A stretch of 9,724 bases of DNA, taken from the NCBI GenBank assembly GCA_937922105.1, contig CAKZVN010000097.1, forward strand, positions 1-9,724, given 5' to 3'. Shown in pieces: positions 7,696-9,724 of this stretch; the first letter of the stretch is position 1, and each line of letters starts with the position of its first letter. A program made the position numbers and the translations under genes. The notes beneath the pieces were generated by a model. It saw only the letters and a list, made by a program, of their open reading frames with translations, made no database searches and was not told the DNA's origin. This stretch comes from an uncultured Litorilinea sp. GTDB taxonomy: Bacteria > Chloroflexota > Anaerolineae > Caldilineales > Caldilineaceae.

Positions 7696-9414
7696 TCAAG
7701 TACGCAGCCGGTTGTGCAGTTGCTCTGCCCTGGCTTCCAGGCCCAGCGGGGGATGGTAGCGCCGGACGGCGCGGCGTGCCTGCCAGGCCTGGTTGACCTG
7801 AACGGCGACCATAAGAGCGAAGCCGGCGACATAAATGGACAAAAAGGGCACGGCGGCCCAGTGGTGCATGAGCGCGGCGGCGGCGACGCAGAGCACCGCG
7901 TAGAGCGCCAGCGCGGCCTCGCCCAGCACAAGCCGCGGTAGGGGAAGGCGATAGGCGCTCAGCTGCCAGCGGTCGGCAGGCAGTTGCAGGTCGAACTTGG
8001 GGGTGCGGAGGAACGGTCCTCCACGCCCCAGGAGGGCTTGGGCAACGGCGATGCTGTTGTTGAGGCAGAGGCCTGTGCCCAGCAACATGAGCAGCGGCAA
8101 GTAGACAAAGCGCCGGAGCCAGTGGGCCGGGGCAAGGCGGCGCTGGGCAACTGCATAGAGCAGTGGCGGGCCGAATGAGAAAAGACTCAACGCGGCAAGC
8201 GGCGCCGCCGGGTCCACCCCCAACAGGGTCATGGGCAATGAGAGCAGCAGCATGGTCAAGAGCAGTGGGTGGATGAGGTAGTTGCCCAAATGACCGGCAG
8301 CAGCGCAGCGGGCAGCAAGCGACCACGGTGCGGACGGAATGCGCGGAGCCAGCTTGCGCAGGGTCTGGACGCTGCCTTTGGCCCAGCGAAATTGCTGCCG
8401 TTTGAAGGCGAGCAGCTGGGCAGGCAATTCGGCAGGGACGCTGACATCGGACAGGTAGACACCGCGCCAGCCCGCAAGCTGGGCGCGATAGCTGAGGTCC
8501 AGGTCCTCGCAGAGGGTGTCGTCCTGCCAACCGCCGACGGCAGGGTCTTCGATGCAGGCGCGACGCCAGACGCCCGCCGTGCCGTTAAAGCCGAAGGGAT
8601 AGCCGGCGGCGGCGCGACCGGTCTGCTCCACGACGAAATGACCGTCCAACGCCAGGGCTTGGGCGTCGGTGAGCCAGGAGTAGCCGCGGTTGAGGTGGTC
8701 CCAACGCGTTTGGACAAAGCCGACGCGCGCGAAACTCTGGGATGCATCCGCATGGCTGGTGGGCGTCGCGGCTGTGTTCCCAATCCCTGGCAGGCGATGC
8801 GCTCCCTCTCCATCTCCCTCAGGGTGGGGGAGGAACGATGCTCCTCCGACGGTTGAGGGGGGCTGGGGCAGGGTTCGATCTCGCCGAAATGCCGGGGCGC
8901 CGCTGTGCTTCTCCTGTGCGTTGCAGCTTTGGAAAAAGTGTGGCAAAGTAGATTTGAGAAAGTTCGGTGCGGGGACAAAATCGGCATCGAAGATGGCGAT
9001 AAACTCACCGGTGGCGAGGGGGAGCGCATGGGCTAAGGCCCCCGCCTTGTAGCCTCGGCGATCTGCACGACGCACGACGGAGATATTGACGCCGGCGCGT
9101 TGCCAGCTTTGGGCAAGGTGCTCGGTGAGCGCGGCGGTGCTGTCGTCGGAGTCATCCAGCAGTTGGATTTGCAGCCGATCCCGCGGGTAGTCCAGAGCGA
9201 CGCAGGCCGCGACCAGCCGCTCTACGACATGGCGTTCGTTGTAGATAGGGAGTTGGACGGTGACGTGGGGCCAGTGGGTCGGGGCTGTGGGGTGGCTGGT
9301 GCGAGCGTGGTGCAGATATTTACCGGTTAACCAAAAGGCCTGGAAGCCGTAAAGGCTCAGGCCGATGATACAGACGAGATAAAGCAATTGCAGCAGTGTG
9401 TGCGCCATGTGCAT
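7696..9414 (-). CDS. Membrane family-2 glycosyltransferase (CESA/CslA-like) with in-frame insertion
   Basis: This is a processive-type GT2 enzyme of the bacterial cellulose-synthase-like / plant CslA-like group. It probably transfers sugar from a nucleotide-sugar at the inner membrane face and extrudes a polysaccharide; the sugar is unknown. In the 572-residue product, a membrane helix at 7-29 precedes the catalytic domain. Motifs are DDSDD (87-91), DAD (143-145), VQTRW (234-238), CEDLD (302-306) and QQFRW (340-344). About five hydrophobic segments lie near 380-400, 407-424, 435-455, 496-516 and 521-541. There is no PilZ domain. Residues 164-227 look like an insertion carrying a dispersed repeat; without it the length is about 508. 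All motifs survive and no stop or frameshift occurs. I prefer the ATG at 9414, with GAG 10 nt upstream and just before the first helix. A GTG at 9465 would add 17 residues but has no ribosome binding site. Confidence 0.9.
   Translation of the reverse strand: MHMAHTLLQLLYLVCIIGLSLYGFQAFWLTGKYLHHARTSHPTAPTHWPHVTVQLPIYNERHVVERLVAACVALDYPRDRLQIQLLDDSDDSTAALTEHLAQSWQRAGVNISVVRRADRRGYKAGALAHALPLATGEFIAIFDADFVPAPNFLKSTLPHFFQSCNAQEKHSGAPAFRRDRTLPQPPSTVGGASFLPHPEGDGEGAHRLPGIGNTAATPTSHADASQSFARVGFVQTRWDHLNRGYSWLTDAQALALDGHFVVEQTGRAAAGYPFGFNGTAGVWRRACIEDPAVGGWQDDTLCEDLDLSYRAQLAGWRGVYLSDVSVPAELPAQLLAFKRQQFRWAKGSVQTLRKLAPRIPSAPWSLAARCAAAGHLGNYLIHPLLLTMLLLSLPMTLLGVDPAAPLAALSLFSFGPPLLYAVAQRRLAPAHWLRRFVYLPLLMLLGTGLCLNNSIAVAQALLGRGGPFLRTPKFDLQLPADRWQLSAYRLPLPRLVLGEAALALYAVLCVAAAALMHHWAAVPFLSIYVAGFALMVAVQVNQAWQARRAVRRYHPPLGLEARAEQLHNRLRT
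8734..8925 (-). mobile_element. 192-bp in-frame insertion carrying repeat copy B
   Basis: This segment encodes glycosyltransferase residues 164-227, rich in Pro, Gly, Ala, Ser and Thr and unlike the rest of the enzyme. It separates HFFQS from FARVGFVQTRW, where related proteins have about four linker residues. Removing it would leave HFFQSFARVGFVQTRW, the expected spacing. The gene DNA flanking the join is weakly duplicated: Q-S is encoded at both edges (CAAAGC and CAGAGT), and 12-nt edge segments match at 8 positions. This may be a decayed target duplication. Its middle, 8802-8876, matches copy A at 84-159. No transposase is encoded. The boundaries are inferred from family spacing. Confidence 0.6.
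8768..8915. repeat. Dispersed palindromic repeat, copy B (inside the glycosyltransferase gene)
   Basis: The core at 8802-8876 shares CTCCCTC, the exact block TGGGGGAGGAACG and a GGGGCAGG-to-GTTC right side with copy A, in the same plus-strand orientation. Weaker matches extend outward, for example TCCCAA on the left and CGCxxxCTGT on the right. The minus-strand reading gives residues such as LPQPPSTVGG and PHPEGDGEG, typical of translated repeat DNA. The inverted 11-bp ends seen in copy A are not clearly preserved here, so the ends are approximate. Confidence 0.55.
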
Positions 9415-9530
9415 CACGTGTAAACTCGTTGTGGACAGGCAGTCACCGCATGGATGGGCGCGCACAAAGGCGACATCCGGCGGCGGGCAACAAAAGAGCC
9501 GACGACCATCCGCCGGCTGCGGTTCTCTTC

Positions 9531-9559
9531 AGTATAGCCCGAAGGACCATGCAACCCAA
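9531..9559 (-). promoter_or_regulatory. Candidate promoter for the glycosyltransferase gene
   Basis: The minus strand reads TTGGGT (-35, 9554-9559, 3 of 6 consensus), a 17-nt spacer and TATACT (-10, 9531-9536, 5 of 6). Transcription would begin near 9524, leaving a leader of about 110 nt to the ATG at 9414 or about 60 nt to the GTG at 9465. The -10 and spacer are good and the -35 is weak. Confidence 0.45.
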
Positions 9560-9654
9560 ACTGGAGTGACTCCGGCTGTTGTCGCACGGATCATTGGTCA
9601 GGGGTCCAACCCATTCAAAACCGAGCGCCGCTTTGCTCTGTGACGCGGCTCGTT

Positions 9655-9662
9655 GGAAAGGA
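9655..9662 (+). promoter_or_regulatory. Ribosome binding site of the partial plus-strand gene
   Basis: GGAAAGGA lies 10 nt before the ATG at 9673. It is purine-rich and close to the Shine-Dalgarno consensus, and it is the main reason to accept that start. Confidence 0.5.
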
Positions 9663-9672
9663 CAGTGGCACG

Positions 9673-9724
9673 ATGTCAGAGGGGCCGATTTCAGCCGACG
9701 AGTTTGCCTCCCTGGTCGAGATGA
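9673..9724 (+). CDS. Start of an unidentified plus-strand gene (partial)
   Basis: Only the first 17 codons are in the window, reading MSEGPISADEFASLVEM, with the rest beyond the right edge. The ATG has a GGAAAGGA ribosome binding site 10 nt upstream. The visible residues are polar and acidic with no signal peptide, suggesting a soluble cytoplasmic protein. No family can be named from so short a stretch. It is transcribed divergently from the glycosyltransferase gene. Confidence 0.6.
   Translation, partial: MSEGPISADEFASLVEM

Larger units (their letters stand above)
9415..9672. other. Divergent intergenic region
   Basis: This region separates the minus-strand glycosyltransferase from the plus-strand gene at 9673. 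It contains the probable glycosyltransferase promoter (9531-9559) and an inverted repeat CCGGCGG (9477-9483) / CCGCCGG (9510-9516) that would fall in the glycosyltransferase leader. It also has a short perfect palindrome GGAGTGACTCC (9563-9573) just upstream of that promoter's -35, a possible but unproven operator. I see no convincing plus-strand promoter and no RNA gene. Confidence 0.45.

Noticed and set aside
8256..9029. Second minus-strand frame within the glycosyltransferase, which might suggest a frameshifted gene
   Set aside because: The main frame contains every GT2 motif from the N-terminal helix to QQFRW and the C-terminal helices, so no frameshift is needed. The second frame is a shadow.

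Overview
The window is about 9.7 kb of GC-rich bacterial chromosome and looks like an ordinary core-gene region from a member of the Chloroflexota (inference). The supports are a putative surface lipoprotein with a Thr/Pro 'TPTPT' linker and two SH3b domains, a proofreading-competent DNA polymerase I, and the general style of the ArgRS, SerA and glycosyltransferase proteins. No marker gene fixes the lineage. No phage, CRISPR, toxin-antitoxin, transposase or RNA gene was seen.

Layout: almost everything is on the minus strand. Reading that strand from high to low coordinates, the first gene is a membrane family-2 glycosyltransferase (7696-9414). A good sigma70-like promoter follows (TTGTCA, 16 nt, TACAAT; 7630-7657). 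It precedes a closely spaced run of five genes: a 70-residue protein of unknown function (7337-7549), polA (4450-7263), argS (2716-4404), serA (1093-2691) and a two-SH3b-domain putative lipoprotein (237-1040). The gaps between these five are 73, 45, 24 and 52 bases, so they may be cotranscribed. A plus-strand gene begins at 9673 and runs off the window. The 258 bases between it and the glycosyltransferase hold a candidate promoter for the latter.

The operon mixes DNA repair and replication (Pol I), translation (arginyl-tRNA synthetase), serine biosynthesis (3-phosphoglycerate dehydrogenase) and an envelope protein. The genes do not form one pathway, so the grouping looks like housekeeping co-expression. 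Strong hairpins without U-tracts sit 5-7 bases after the serA and SH3b stop codons, and two more lie between the small gene and polA.

The most notable observation is a diverged, palindrome-rich repeat of about 140 bp present twice. Copy A lies downstream of the SH3b gene (about 53-197). Copy B lies inside the glycosyltransferase gene (about 8768-8915). There it forms most of a 64-codon in-frame insertion, between the DxD motif and the conserved VQTRW block, without breaking the reading frame. This resembles the in-frame palindromic elements described in Rickettsia genes. Apart from this, no new biological system is evident.
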